Shown: piece by piece, positions 1 through 9,623 of the stretch
Layout: each line of letters starts with the position of its first letter
How positions within the stretch are numbered: the stretch's first letter is position 1
Assembly: GCA_001828855.1 (NCBI GenBank)
Contig: MHZT01000036.1
Location: 121,309 to 185,308, forward strand
DNA from: Rhodobacterales bacterium RIFCSPHIGHO2_02_FULL_62_130
Lineage (GTDB): Bacteria > Pseudomonadota > Alphaproteobacteria > Rhodobacterales > Rhodobacteraceae
Length of the DNA: 64,000 bases
Direction of reading: 5' to 3'
Notes under the pieces: generated by a model
Told to the model about the DNA's origin: nothing
Databases searched by the model: none
What the model saw: the letters and a program-made list of their open reading frames with translations, nothing else
Position numbers and translations under genes: made by a program

Positions 1-1
1 C

Positions 2-667
2 CAGCTTTATCCGCCCGCGTTCAATGTCCGCAAAGGCTATATCCCGAAGGACGCCAACAACCCGAATTACTGCATTATGGTCGCGGCGAATCCGGTCAAT
101 GGCTATGCCTTGGGCTTTCCAGACAATGCCAGCATGACGCGCCCGACATCGGGAGCGACGGGTTCGCGGCTTGGGTCGGGGTCTTGGGATATTACGCGCT
201 ATTGGCTGGTAAATTTCGGCGGCGCGCTGACGGCGGCGCAAAAGGCGGGGATGAGTTCGTTTCCCGTGGTCGATCCGGTGACGGGCCATATCTTGCCGTC
301 GCGCTATGATGTCTATCGCTATGAAATCGAGAACGGGCTTGTGTCCACATGGTCACGCGGCGGTCCGGGGTCATCCGGCAGGAACCGCGAAAGCGGCGCG
401 CCGCTTTGTGCCATGTCAAAAAATCCGCTGCCGCAGATTTCGGACACGCCGGACAAGCGGGTGATCTTGGCCGCCGTGATCGATTGTCTTGCCAATCCGG
501 GTGGCACAGGAAACACCGCGCGTCCGGTGCGGAATTTCGCGTCGGTCTTTCTGGTTAACCCGCTTGACATAAAAGATATGGGCGCGGCGAAACTGGACAT
601 CGAAATCATCGACCTGAACGGCGGCACAAGCGGCACGCTGCGCCGCGAGGCGGTGCTGGTGCGTTAG
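2..667 (+). CDS. TadG-like pilus-assembly protein, C-terminal part (ORF open at left edge)
   Basis: Frame stays open from base 2 through the listed ORF 77..667; sits next to and converges on the tad locus; LVNPLDIKDMGAAKLDIEIIDLNGG resembles TadG-type C-termini. Confidence 0.6.
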   Translation, partial: QLYPPAFNVRKGYIPKDANNPNYCIMVAANPVNGYALGFPDNASMTRPTSGATGSRLGSGSWDITRYWLVNFGGALTAAQKAGMSSFPVVDPVTGHILPSRYDVYRYEIENGLVSTWSRGGPGSSGRNRESGAPLCAMSKNPLPQISDTPDKRVILAAVIDCLANPGGTGNTARPVRNFASVFLVNPLDIKDMGAAKLDIEIIDLNGGTSGTLRREAVLVR

Positions 668-1599
668 GGCGCGCCCCCCGGTGTCAGGTTGACGAACATT
701 CCCATGATGCGGATCATCACCGGCACAAGGACAATGATCAGATTGACCGGAAACAGAAATCCCGCCAAGGGCAGCAGCATCTTGATCGGCAGCTCGTTCG
801 CCTTTTCCTCGGCGCGGATCATCCGCATCTGGCGCATCTGGCGGCTATAGGCGCGCAAGGATGCGATGATGCTGGAGCCAAGCTCTTGGGATTGGCGAAA
901 CAGGGTTGCCAGTTCCTTGGCCTCGTCGATGTTGGTGCGGGCGGCAAAGTTTTGCAGGGCAGCATGGATGGGGCGTCCGGCCCGCACCTCCAGATTGATG
1001 ATCGACAGATATTGGCCAAAGACCGAGTTGTTCTTGTTGAATTCGGCGGCGACCCGCTCGATCGCGGCCTCAAGCGACAGGCCGGTATCGACGCAGACGA
1101 TCAGCAGATCAAGAAAGTCGGGGAAAAGATGTTTGAACTGGCGCTGGTTGCTGGCAACAAGATGGTCCAGCACAGCCCCCGCCACAACATAGGCGACGCC
1201 CGCGCCCGCCAGTCCCAAGCCAAGCACCGGCACCAAGGTCGGGATCGACATAAGGGCATAGCCGGCCAGCGCCGCCACCGAAAACGCCAGCGCAACACCG
1301 GCGAGGCGCAACCGCCGAAAGGTCGTGACCGCCTCGGCCCCCGGAAATCCCGCGCGCAGCAAACGGGTGTCCAGTGCGCGGGGCTGGTTGTTTTCGCTGA
1401 GGGCATCGAAGTTGCTGGCAACGCGGTCAGCAGCAGCCACAGCTTCGGTCCCCGGCATCAGTCCGGTCTCGGCAGCAGTGCGGATATTGCGCCCGCTTCG
1501 ACGCTTGTGGTCAAAGGATTGCTGCAGGGCGTGCGCCGTCAGCGCCACCGCCGCAAAGCTGGTGACAAAGATGATCAGCAGCAGCAGCCCGTCGGTCAT
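664..1599 (-). CDS. tadC: Type II secretion F-domain protein TadC
   Basis: LFPDFLDLLIVCVDTGLSLEAAIERVA...LGSSIIASLRAYSRQMRQMRMIRAEEKANELPIKMLLPL is the typical T2SSF signature; gene order. Confidence 0.9.
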   Translation of the reverse strand: MTDGLLLLIIFVTSFAAVALTAHALQQSFDHKRRSGRNIRTAAETGLMPGTEAVAAADRVASNFDALSENNQPRALDTRLLRAGFPGAEAVTTFRRLRLAGVALAFSVAALAGYALMSIPTLVPVLGLGLAGAGVAYVVAGAVLDHLVASNQRQFKHLFPDFLDLLIVCVDTGLSLEAAIERVAAEFNKNNSVFGQYLSIINLEVRAGRPIHAALQNFAARTNIDEAKELATLFRQSQELGSSIIASLRAYSRQMRQMRMIRAEEKANELPIKMLLPLAGFLFPVNLIIVLVPVMIRIMGMFVNLTPGGAP

Positions 1600-1617
1600 G
1601 CGCGCAACCTTCCCGCC

Positions 1618-2571
1618 CTAGTAATCAAAGTTCACCAACCGATACAGTATCAGCACCCCCGTCAGCATCAGCCCCCCCAACACCGTCAACAGGATCGGGC
1701 CATAGCCGCTGTCCCAGAGCGGATTGAAATAATCCGGCATCAGGCTTCGCACGATCAGGAACAGCATAAAGGGAAACACGGCCATCAACACCGCCGTCAT
1801 CCGGCCTTCGGCTGAAATGGCGCGGATCTTGGCGCGCATGATGCCCCGCTCTCGGATCATTTCTGCAAGGTTCTCCAGCACATCGGACAGGCTTCCGCCT
1901 GTGCGGCTTTGCACTGTCAGCGTTACCGCAAGCAGATTCATCTCGTTGACACCGACCTTCTCGACCATCGCATGAACCGAGTGATCCAGATTGGCGCCGA
2001 ATGTCAGCTTTTCGGCAAGGACCAGAAATTCGCTGCCGATGGGTTCAGCCATTTCCTTGCCGACAAGTTGGATCGCGGCGACCAGCGGATGCCCCGAGTT
2101 CACACTGCGGATAATCACCTCGATCGCGCCGGGCATCTGCGCCAGAAACCGCGCGATACGCTGCGCGCGCAGACGGATCAGCACGCCCATTGTCGCGGCA
2201 AGCGCAAGGATCAGTGCGACAAGGAGTTGCGCCAGCAGCCCCGACATCAGCCAGAAGGCAAGCAAAAACGAAGGCAGGCCGACCGCAAGGGCGAAAAGTG
2301 CAATCTTGCGCGGGGTCAGTTTCACGCCGGACTGGCGCAGCAGGCGCAACACCACGCGAAACGGAAGCAACTCGGCCAAGCGGGTGGGCCGATCTGCGGT
2401 GTCGCGGATCAGGTCATTTCCGGCCAAGGCGGTTTGCGGCGCTTCATGCAAGCGCAGCAGGCGCAGGGCAATGTCCTTGCGGGCTGCGCGCAGGGCGAAC
2501 ACATGCCAAAGGACCGCAAAGGCCAAGGCCATCACTGCCGAAAAAACCGCAAGTTGCACCAGAACAACCAT
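1618..2571 (-). CDS. tadB: Type II secretion F-domain protein TadB
   Basis: MPGAIEVIIRSVNSGHPLVAAI...TVQSRTGGSLSDVLENLAEMIRERGIMRAKIRAISAEGRMTA, typical TadB. Confidence 0.92.
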   Translation of the reverse strand: MVVLVQLAVFSAVMALAFAVLWHVFALRAARKDIALRLLRLHEAPQTALAGNDLIRDTADRPTRLAELLPFRVVLRLLRQSGVKLTPRKIALFALAVGLPSFLLAFWLMSGLLAQLLVALILALAATMGVLIRLRAQRIARFLAQMPGAIEVIIRSVNSGHPLVAAIQLVGKEMAEPIGSEFLVLAEKLTFGANLDHSVHAMVEKVGVNEMNLLAVTLTVQSRTGGSLSDVLENLAEMIRERGIMRAKIRAISAEGRMTAVLMAVFPFMLFLIVRSLMPDYFNPLWDSGYGPILLTVLGGLMLTGVLILYRLVNFDY

Positions 2572-2574
2572 CGT

Positions 2575-3978
2575 CTAGCCCTTTTGTGCCGCGTCAACAG
2601 GTGGCTCGAACAGGCGCGGATCAAGTTTGACGCCGATCATGTTGATCTGCGACACGAATTGCGGCCGCGCACCCGTGGCCTGATAGGAGCCGATCAGATT
2701 TCCATCTAGATCAACATGATCCGCGTGGAAAACCATGATGTCGCGCAGGACGATTTCACCGTCCTGCAACCCTGCAAGCTCGGAGATTGCTGTCACGCGA
2801 CGCACGCCATCCCGCATCCGTGCGGTCTGAACAACCAGATGGATCGCCGAGGCAATCTGCGCGCGGATCGAGGCCAGTGTCATCGGCATCCCTGCCATGC
2901 CCACCATCTGTTCCAGCCGCGAGATGGCGTCTTGCGGGCTGTTGGCGTGGATCGTGGTCATCGACCCGTCATGTCCGGTGTTCATGGCCTGCAGCATGTC
3001 AAAGGCCTCGGCACCACGGACTTCGCCGACGATGATCCGGTCGGGCCGCATCCTGAGGGCGTTGCGGACCAGATCGCGCTGCGTCACCTCGTTGCGGCCC
3101 TCCAGCGATGCCGGACGGGTTTCCAGCCGCACGATATGGGGTTGCTGCAACTGCAATTCCGCCGCGTCCTCGATGGTCACAAGCCGTTCGTCGGGTGGAA
3201 TACAGGCAGATAGCGCGTTCAGAAGCGTGGTTTTGCCTGAACCGGTGCCACCCGAAATCACCACAGAAACCTTGCCTTCGACGGCGGCGGACAAAAGCTG
3301 CGCCATGCCCCCGCTCATGGCGGCATTGGCGATCAGGGCCTCTATGCTGAAGGGGCGTTTTGCGAATTTGCGGATCGACATTTGCGGCCCGTCAACCGCG
3401 ACGGGGCGAATGGCGACGTTGACCCGCGACCCGTCCGGCAAACGCGCATCGACCAAGGGCGAGGCTTCGTCAACTCTGCGCCCGACGCGGCCAACGATTT
3501 TGTTGATGATGCGTAAGAGGTGTTCCTCATCGCCGAACTGCACGCCGGTTCGCTGCAGTTTGCCCTTGCGTTCAATATAGACGGTCGAGGGGCCGACCAC
3601 CAGAATATCGGTAATCGTCTCGTCCTTCAGCAGCGCCTCAAGCGGGCCAAGGCCCAGCATTTCATCGGTAACATCCGCGATCAGGCTTTCCAGCTCGGCT
3701 GCGTTCAGCACGAACTGGTTCTGGCGGACATAGGCGCGCACAAAGGGCAGCAGCTTTTTCTGCAGGTCGTCCTTGCTGATGCTGTCCAGCAGGGCAAGGT
3801 TGATCTTGTCCAGCAAGTAGTGGTGCAGCCTGACACGCTGGGCCACAGGATCGACCTGTGACTGGCCCATGCCCCGCAGCGGCGCGATCGGGGGATTGTC
3901 TGCAAAGGCGGCTTTGCCGGCATCGCTTTGTGGCGCGTCGGTTGTGCCGTCCGGGGAATGAAAGAAACGTCCGGTCAT
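2575..3978 (-). CDS. cpaF: CpaF/TadA family pilus-assembly ATPase
   Basis: Walker A GGTGSGKTT, EDAAELQL, MRPDRIIVGEVRGAEAFDMLQAMNTGHDGSMTTIHAN. Confidence 0.95.
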   Translation of the reverse strand: MTGRFFHSPDGTTDAPQSDAGKAAFADNPPIAPLRGMGQSQVDPVAQRVRLHHYLLDKINLALLDSISKDDLQKKLLPFVRAYVRQNQFVLNAAELESLIADVTDEMLGLGPLEALLKDETITDILVVGPSTVYIERKGKLQRTGVQFGDEEHLLRIINKIVGRVGRRVDEASPLVDARLPDGSRVNVAIRPVAVDGPQMSIRKFAKRPFSIEALIANAAMSGGMAQLLSAAVEGKVSVVISGGTGSGKTTLLNALSACIPPDERLVTIEDAAELQLQQPHIVRLETRPASLEGRNEVTQRDLVRNALRMRPDRIIVGEVRGAEAFDMLQAMNTGHDGSMTTIHANSPQDAISRLEQMVGMAGMPMTLASIRAQIASAIHLVVQTARMRDGVRRVTAISELAGLQDGEIVLRDIMVFHADHVDLDGNLIGSYQATGARPQFVSQINMIGVKLDPRLFEPPVDAAQKG

Positions 3979-4002
3979 TGGTTTGATCCTTTCCCGTGTC
4001 GG

Positions 4003-5175
4003 TCAGCCATCTTTCGGTCGCAAGACAACGCGGAGATTGTCTTGCCAATAGCGCTGCACCGCATGGACAAACCGCGACGAGGGGCTGACCTCGGCGGGGA
4101 GCAGGCCGCGGTCCATGGCCTCGGTGATGACGGCTGTATCGTTCGGCAAGAAGTCGAATGGCGTGGAACCGAACAGATCCTTCAACGTTGCCGGATCGAT
4201 CCGGTGGCCGTTGAAAAGCGAGGTCTGGTCCTTGTTCAGCAGTACCCTGACGGTGCCGGACCTGCGCTTCAGGCCGCTGATTGTCTTGACCAGATCCAGC
4301 GCGTGTTTGATGGCGGGCAGGTTCATTTCGGCAACGATGGTGATGCTGTCTACTGCCGTCAGAACGTCGCGCCGCCATTCGGTTTCGTGATAGGGAATAT
4401 CGATGATGGTGTGTTCATGCTGGGCCGAGATATCTTCAAGGAACCGCATCACCAGTTCATAGAAGTTCACATGCGTCACCAGATCGCGGTTTGCGAAAGA
4501 ATAGACATAGAAGCCGCGGCTGTGGCGTTGCTGGATCAGTTTGATCAGTTCGACATCAATGCGCCGGGGGTCCATGATCACGCTGTCCAGCAAGAAGCCG
4601 TTCGGCATGTTCAGCAGATAGCCGCAAGCCCCCAGCGAAAAATCGAGATCGACCAGCGCAACGCTTTCCTGCGGGTCATCAAGGGTCCGGGCGATCACAT
4701 CGGCAAGCGACAGGGCAACGGTGGTGGCACCCGCGCCGGCCACGGCAGAAACAACCGCATGCACCCGGCTGACCGTGCGTGATTTGCGGTGAAAATCGCG
4801 CATCAGCGTGTCAACCAGATCGGCCCGCGCCAAGGGTTTGACAAGCCAGTCCTGCACCGCCAGTCGCAGCATGTTCCGCACTTGGGACGGAACGAGGGCA
4901 TTCGAGATCACGATCAGCGGCAAGTGATCGAAGCTGGCCCGCAGTTCCTCGATCACGTCGATCTCGCGGGTGGTCAGATCGTTCATCTCGAACACGACAG
5001 CGGCGGGAAGTTGGTGGCGCACCGACTCTGCCAACCGGTCAAGCGCCACGACCTCGACGGAAAAGCCTGCGATGTCGCCGATCATTCTGGCGATGTCATC
5101 GCAATCGGCGCTGCCGGTATCAGCCAGCAGCACCCGACGGGCGGTCAAAGACGATGCTGGGTCAAGGACACGCAT
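4003..5175 (-). CDS. cpaE: CpaE/TadZ-like pilus localisation protein (receiver-like plus ParA/MinD-like ATPase)
   Basis: N-terminal receiver-like domain, VVSAVAGAGATTVALSLADV deviant P-loop, position in tad operon. Confidence 0.88.
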   Translation of the reverse strand: MRVLDPASSLTARRVLLADTGSADCDDIARMIGDIAGFSVEVVALDRLAESVRHQLPAAVVFEMNDLTTREIDVIEELRASFDHLPLIVISNALVPSQVRNMLRLAVQDWLVKPLARADLVDTLMRDFHRKSRTVSRVHAVVSAVAGAGATTVALSLADVIARTLDDPQESVALVDLDFSLGACGYLLNMPNGFLLDSVIMDPRRIDVELIKLIQQRHSRGFYVYSFANRDLVTHVNFYELVMRFLEDISAQHEHTIIDIPYHETEWRRDVLTAVDSITIVAEMNLPAIKHALDLVKTISGLKRRSGTVRVLLNKDQTSLFNGHRIDPATLKDLFGSTPFDFLPNDTAVITEAMDRGLLPAEVSPSSRFVHAVQRYWQDNLRVVLRPKDG

Positions 5176-5794
5176 TTTTGCAACTCGTCAGATCTTCACC
5201 CATCACTGTGACGGGTTTGACAGGCAATTCAAGCCGTTCACGCCCGATCAGCCTGCCAAGCAGCGGCAGACCCAAATCCAGCGGGCGAATTTCCAAGGTA
5301 ACCACCAGCACAGGCAAGCCGGTTCGTCCGGCATAGCCCAGGGTTGTGCGGTGGTAGGTGATCCGCACATCGTCGGCCGTCAGACGTGGCGCAAAGTCAC
5401 ACATGCCGGAAAGGGTTCCGGCCACCGGACCGCAAAGCCCGTCGCTGCCGGTCATCAGCCGCTGTAACCGCGTGGTGTCACAGGCCGCCGCCCCCATGCC
5501 GCAACTGACCGAGACAGGCGTTTCCGGCACCGGACCGCCCGCCTCGGCACCGAAGTCAGCCGTCAGCGGCGATATATCCGTGACGACCGGATCGGAGACC
5601 GCCAGCAACCGCGCCCCGATTTCCTGCGCCTTTACGGTTTGGTTCAGCTTGAACATCACAAGCGCGAAATTGACAAAAGCGGCGATGGTCAACATCAGGA
5701 CCGGAAAGATAATCAGTCCCTCGATCAGAACGGCACCGCGCTGATCCCGCCACAGGGCTGCAAGCCGCCGGCCTATCCCGCGCGCGCCTACCAT
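5162..5794 (-). CDS. TadE/TadG-like pilus protein
   Basis: LWRDQRGAVLIEGLIIFPVLMLTIAAFVNFALVMF, TadE-type N-terminal segment. Confidence 0.75.
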   Translation of the reverse strand: MVGARGIGRRLAALWRDQRGAVLIEGLIIFPVLMLTIAAFVNFALVMFKLNQTVKAQEIGARLLAVSDPVVTDISPLTADFGAEAGGPVPETPVSVSCGMGAAACDTTRLQRLMTGSDGLCGPVAGTLSGMCDFAPRLTADDVRITYHRTTLGYAGRTGLPVLVVTLEIRPLDLGLPLLGRLIGRERLELPVKPVTVMGEDLTSCKNACP

Positions 5795-6246
5795 CCGATA
5801 TACCGCTGCGTGCTGGCATAGCTGACCAGAATCGGGGGCAACCGCAGGGCCGAAACCAAGGGCGAGCCTTGATAGGTAAAACTGCCAGTCACCGTCACCG
5901 ATCCGGTGGTCGCTGGGGGAAAGGGGGCGGAAACCGTCAACTGATCGTCACGATGCCAATCGGCCAAGCGCAGCGCGCCCGTTCCTGTCGGATTGCCATA
6001 AAATGCGATGTTGCGGGCGACAGTGATCGAGCAGGACGAAAACGCGGGATTGCAGCGCGACAGATAGCGGGCGGCATCGCGCACGCCGCCTTGCATCAGT
6101 TGCCGTTCCCAGAACAGGGCGCCGAATTCCAGTATGCCCAAGGCAAAAACCAGCACAAAGGGGATAACCACCAGAGTCTCGACCATGACGGTGCCTTGCT
6201 GCCCCTGCAACCGGCCCCAATGGCTGTCTGACTGCTGACCCTTCAC
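5788..6246 (-). CDS. TadE-like pilus protein
   Basis: LQGQQGTVMVETLVVIPFVLVFALGILEFGALFWERQLMQGGVRDAARYLSRC. Confidence 0.85.
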   Translation of the reverse strand: MKGQQSDSHWGRLQGQQGTVMVETLVVIPFVLVFALGILEFGALFWERQLMQGGVRDAARYLSRCNPAFSSCSITVARNIAFYGNPTGTGALRLADWHRDDQLTVSAPFPPATTGSVTVTGSFTYQGSPLVSALRLPPILVSYASTQRYIGW

Positions 6247-6266
6247 CGTGGCCTCCGGATGGCTGT

Positions 6267-7613
6267 CTAGTTCCCCTCAAGATCAAGCATATGGCCGAAC
6301 GCCCCCATAACGCCTTCACCGGTTTCAAAGGCGCGGATCATCCGGTTGTTTGATTCAACCATGCCCAGCATGAACAATTCCACTTCGTCCGATGGCTGGC
6401 GGGCATCGGTGGCGCGGATGTCACCGCTGCTGGCGCCTGCGCCGACCAGATACGGCGTCACCACGATCACAAGATCGGTTTCGTTGCGCTGGTAGGCGGA
6501 CGAGCGGAACAGCGCACCGAGGATGGGAACCTGGCCGATCCACGGCACCTGTTTGAGATTGCGCTGGTTGTTCACCTGCAACAGCCCTGCAATCGCAAAG
6601 CTTTGGCCATCACGCAGCGCCACGGTTGTATCTGCCTTGCGGGTGATAAAGCCGGGCTGGCCATTGACGTTGACAGTGGTGTCGATGTCGCTGACTTCGG
6701 GGCGGATTTGCAGGCTGATCACGCCACTGCTTTCGACCGTCGGCTTGAAGTTCAGCCGCACGCCGTATTCGCGGTAATCGGTCTGCGCCGCGACCGTGCC
6801 GTTATCTCCCGCCACCGCGCCCGTGATCGGCACTTCGCCCCCCACCACGAAATTCGCCTCGACCCCGTTCGAGGTCACCAGCGTGGGGTTCGCAAGCCGC
6901 CGCGCCATGCCCTTGGTTTCCAGCGTATTGATCACATAGTCGATGTCATTGCCCGCCACCTGCAACAGATTGCCGACAAAGCTGCCGAAAGGCACCGCGC
7001 TGCTGGCGGAGCCTGAAGTTGTGATGCCGGAGCCGGTCAGATTGATCCCCAAGGCCTTGCCGGCGTTGCGGCTGACCTCAAGGATACGCACCTCAAGCTT
7101 GACCTGCATCGGATCGGAAAGCCGCAGGGCATTTATCACAGGATCGCTGGTATAATCCTTGGCGACCTGAAGCGCCCGATCCATATCGGCCTGATTTTGC
7201 ACGGTGCCGGTCAGGCGCACCCTGCCGTTTGCCATTTGCACCTGAATATTGGAGCGCGGCACAGCCGAGGCAATGGTTTCATTAAGGTCGTTATAATCAA
7301 TGCTGACTTTAAGAATCAGAATTCCCAGCACAGCTTTGTTTGCATCATAAAGCGTCACATTGGTTGCGCCCGTGGCATTGCCTTGCACATAAAGCGAGCG
7401 GTCGGTCAAAGGGAATACATCGGCCACAGCGGTATTCCCGACCACCAGATTGGCAAAAGGCCGATCCGTATAGACGGTAACCGTAAAGCCCGATGTCAGG
7501 TCGATGGTCGCCGGAGTTCCGCCAGCAACCAGTGTCACCGACCGCTCTTGCGCCTGCATCGGCGACAGACAGATTGCCGAAAGAACGAGCGCGAGCCACA
7601 GGATCTGTCTCAT
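6267..7613 (-). CDS. cpaC: CpaC/RcpA-type Flp pilus secretin
   Basis: Signal peptide, BON-like region, secretin core (VPILGALFRSSAYQRNETDLVIVVTPYLV). Confidence 0.93.
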   Translation of the reverse strand: MRQILWLALVLSAICLSPMQAQERSVTLVAGGTPATIDLTSGFTVTVYTDRPFANLVVGNTAVADVFPLTDRSLYVQGNATGATNVTLYDANKAVLGILILKVSIDYNDLNETIASAVPRSNIQVQMANGRVRLTGTVQNQADMDRALQVAKDYTSDPVINALRLSDPMQVKLEVRILEVSRNAGKALGINLTGSGITTSGSASSAVPFGSFVGNLLQVAGNDIDYVINTLETKGMARRLANPTLVTSNGVEANFVVGGEVPITGAVAGDNGTVAAQTDYREYGVRLNFKPTVESSGVISLQIRPEVSDIDTTVNVNGQPGFITRKADTTVALRDGQSFAIAGLLQVNNQRNLKQVPWIGQVPILGALFRSSAYQRNETDLVIVVTPYLVGAGASSGDIRATDARQPSDEVELFMLGMVESNNRMIRAFETGEGVMGAFGHMLDLEGN

Positions 7614-7635
7614 AGGTAAGGCTCCCTCTTAAAGA

Positions 7636-8523
7636 TCATGGCCGCGCGGCATCCCATGGGGTGACTTGATATTCGACGCGCGATCCGTTCCGCACAACGC
7701 CAATTCCAACAGTCGAGGACGGTTCGTCGATCGCGGCAGGGCGGGGCGCAGGTTGTTCCACAGGGGGCAAGTCGGGCGGGGCCGACAGGCCCAGATCATC
7801 GACCGTCACCCTTTCATGCGCCTCGGAACCGGCGGCGCCGACATTGCGAAGCGCCAAGGACAGCGTGCCGATAGAACCGGCCAAGGTCAGCTTTTGCGCC
7901 TCAAGCGGGGTCACTTCGACCGTGACGGTCCGCACCAGACTGGGCTGGTCGCTTTGATCGTCCGAGCTTTGGTCAACAGCCACAACCTTGACGGCCTGCA
8001 ACAGCATATCGACATAGGCGCCTGAATCGTCTTGGGATTGCGGCAGATGGGTCAACAGGACATCGACGCGATCACCGGGCAGAACAAAGCCCGCCACACC
8101 CAGCACATCATTCACCCGGATCGAAACGGCGCGCATATCCGGCGCGATGACCGTCGACAGCTTTGCCCGCTGCCCCGGAGAGGACACCCGCGACGCCAGA
8201 ACCGGTTCGCCCGTGGCCATCGCCGAAATCACATAGCGCGCGTCCTGCTCTGACGTGCCGACAACCGCATCGACAGAGGTGAACGCCCCCACAGGCAAAA
8301 TCTCGGCGGGCCAAGACATCGTGGCAAGATCGGATGCCACAATACGATTTCCGAACAGCAAGGGCTTGGCCGCAACCACAACCGTCTGCGAGGATTGTTG
8401 CCCGCCCGTCATTTCGGTCTGGATCGCCACGCGCTGCGCGCCCAGCCAAGCCCGCGTCGCCAGCACCGCCACGCAGGCAAGTAACAGGGCAAGACCGAGA
8501 CTTATCAGCGTAGATCGCCGCAC
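7636..8523 (-). CDS. cpaB: CpaB/RcpC Flp pilus assembly protein
   Basis: SAF-like domain, DMRAVSIRVNDVLGVAGFVLPGDRVDVLLT. Confidence 0.92.
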   Translation of the reverse strand: MRRSTLISLGLALLLACVAVLATRAWLGAQRVAIQTEMTGGQQSSQTVVVAAKPLLFGNRIVASDLATMSWPAEILPVGAFTSVDAVVGTSEQDARYVISAMATGEPVLASRVSSPGQRAKLSTVIAPDMRAVSIRVNDVLGVAGFVLPGDRVDVLLTHLPQSQDDSGAYVDMLLQAVKVVAVDQSSDDQSDQPSLVRTVTVEVTPLEAQKLTLAGSIGTLSLALRNVGAAGSEAHERVTVDDLGLSAPPDLPPVEQPAPRPAAIDEPSSTVGIGVVRNGSRVEYQVTPWDAARP

Positions 8524-8576
8524 GGCTTCCCTTTCAGGCTTTTAGAGGCATGCCAGATTGCCTTCGGCAAACCGGA

Positions 8577-8762
8577 TCAAAGATCGGCGGCCCACTCTGC
8601 CCAGGTTGTCCAAGCTGCGGCAAGGTTGGTTCCGAACAGGGCCACAGCCGTGATAACTGCGGCTGTCAAAAGACCCAGCAGGATGAGATATTCGGTCAAT
8701 GCCAGACCCGAGCGGTCTTTTCGGAGGACGCCGAGTGATTTTGCAATTCTAACCAGCACCAT
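8577..8762 (-). CDS. Flp-type pilin
   Basis: 61 aa; RSGLALTEYLILLGLLTAAVITAVALFG contains the G/xxxxEY prepilin-peptidase site. Confidence 0.9.
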   Translation of the reverse strand: MVLVRIAKSLGVLRKDRSGLALTEYLILLGLLTAAVITAVALFGTNLAAAWTTWAEWAADL

Positions 8763-8861
8763 ATTTCTCCATAGTTACCTGAATTCCGCATCTTTTTCAG
8801 ACATGCGGCGGTGGGGAAATGCTAGTCATTCAGGTATCGAAAGGCTAGTGGAATTGCAGGG

Positions 8862-9593
8862 GTGTATCAAATGGACGCGGCACTTTCATTCGTTTGGCCA
8901 ATGTGGAGCGGTTTCGCCCGCCCGCATCGGGGCCATATTTCCCGCATTGCGGGATGTGCCGTGCCGTTGCTGGTGCTGTCCGGCAGTCCTGCAGCGGCGC
9001 AATCCAGCAGCGTTGCCGTGCCTTTGCCGGTGTTTGCCGGATTGCTTGTGGTTTTGGTCGGGCTTGTCGCTGCGGTTGTCATCATGACGATCCGCAACCG
9101 CGCCCTGCACACCGCATCCGAGTTTGATCGCACCACCGGTTTGGTCAATCGCGCCGTTCTGGATGCCTCTTTGGCGCACGAGATCCATCGCCGCGCCCGC
9201 AGCAAGGGCGATCTTTGTGTCGCGATGATAGACATCGACAACTTCAAGAAGATCAATGACCGTTTTGGCCATTTGCGGGGCGACAAGGTGCTGGCCGAGC
9301 TGGGGGGGCTGTTCCGGTCGCTGTCACGCGCCTCTGATGTGCTGGGGCGCTGGGGCGGCGAAGAGTTTCTGCTGATCCTGCCTGATACCGCGCAAGATTC
9401 TGCAATGATCGCATGTGACCGCATCCGCAGTTCAGTTCAGGCCCATGCCTTTTCGGTTCTCAAACCCGTCACGATCAGCATCGGCATTGCTCAGGCGGTC
9501 GAGGGCGAAACCGCCGAAGACCTGATCCGCCGCGCGGATGCCGCGATGTACCGCGCCAAGGAAGACGGCCGCAACCGGTGTAGCGTGGCTTAG
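8862..9593 (+). CDS. GGDEF-domain diguanylate cyclase, membrane-associated
   Basis: RWGGEEFLLILPDT (GGEEF active site), ISIGIAQ, RADAAMYRAKEDGRNR; N-terminal TM segment. Confidence 0.93.
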   Translation: MYQMDAALSFVWPMWSGFARPHRGHISRIAGCAVPLLVLSGSPAAAQSSSVAVPLPVFAGLLVVLVGLVAAVVIMTIRNRALHTASEFDRTTGLVNRAVLDASLAHEIHRRARSKGDLCVAMIDIDNFKKINDRFGHLRGDKVLAELGGLFRSLSRASDVLGRWGGEEFLLILPDTAQDSAMIACDRIRSSVQAHAFSVLKPVTISIGIAQAVEGETAEDLIRRADAAMYRAKEDGRNRCSVA

Positions 9594-9623
9594 ACCGTGG
9601 CGGCATCGGGTCCGGCCCTGAAA

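Noticed and set aside
886-1815. 309-aa + strand ORF
   Set aside because: Antisense to tadC/tadB; low-complexity H/Q/R composition
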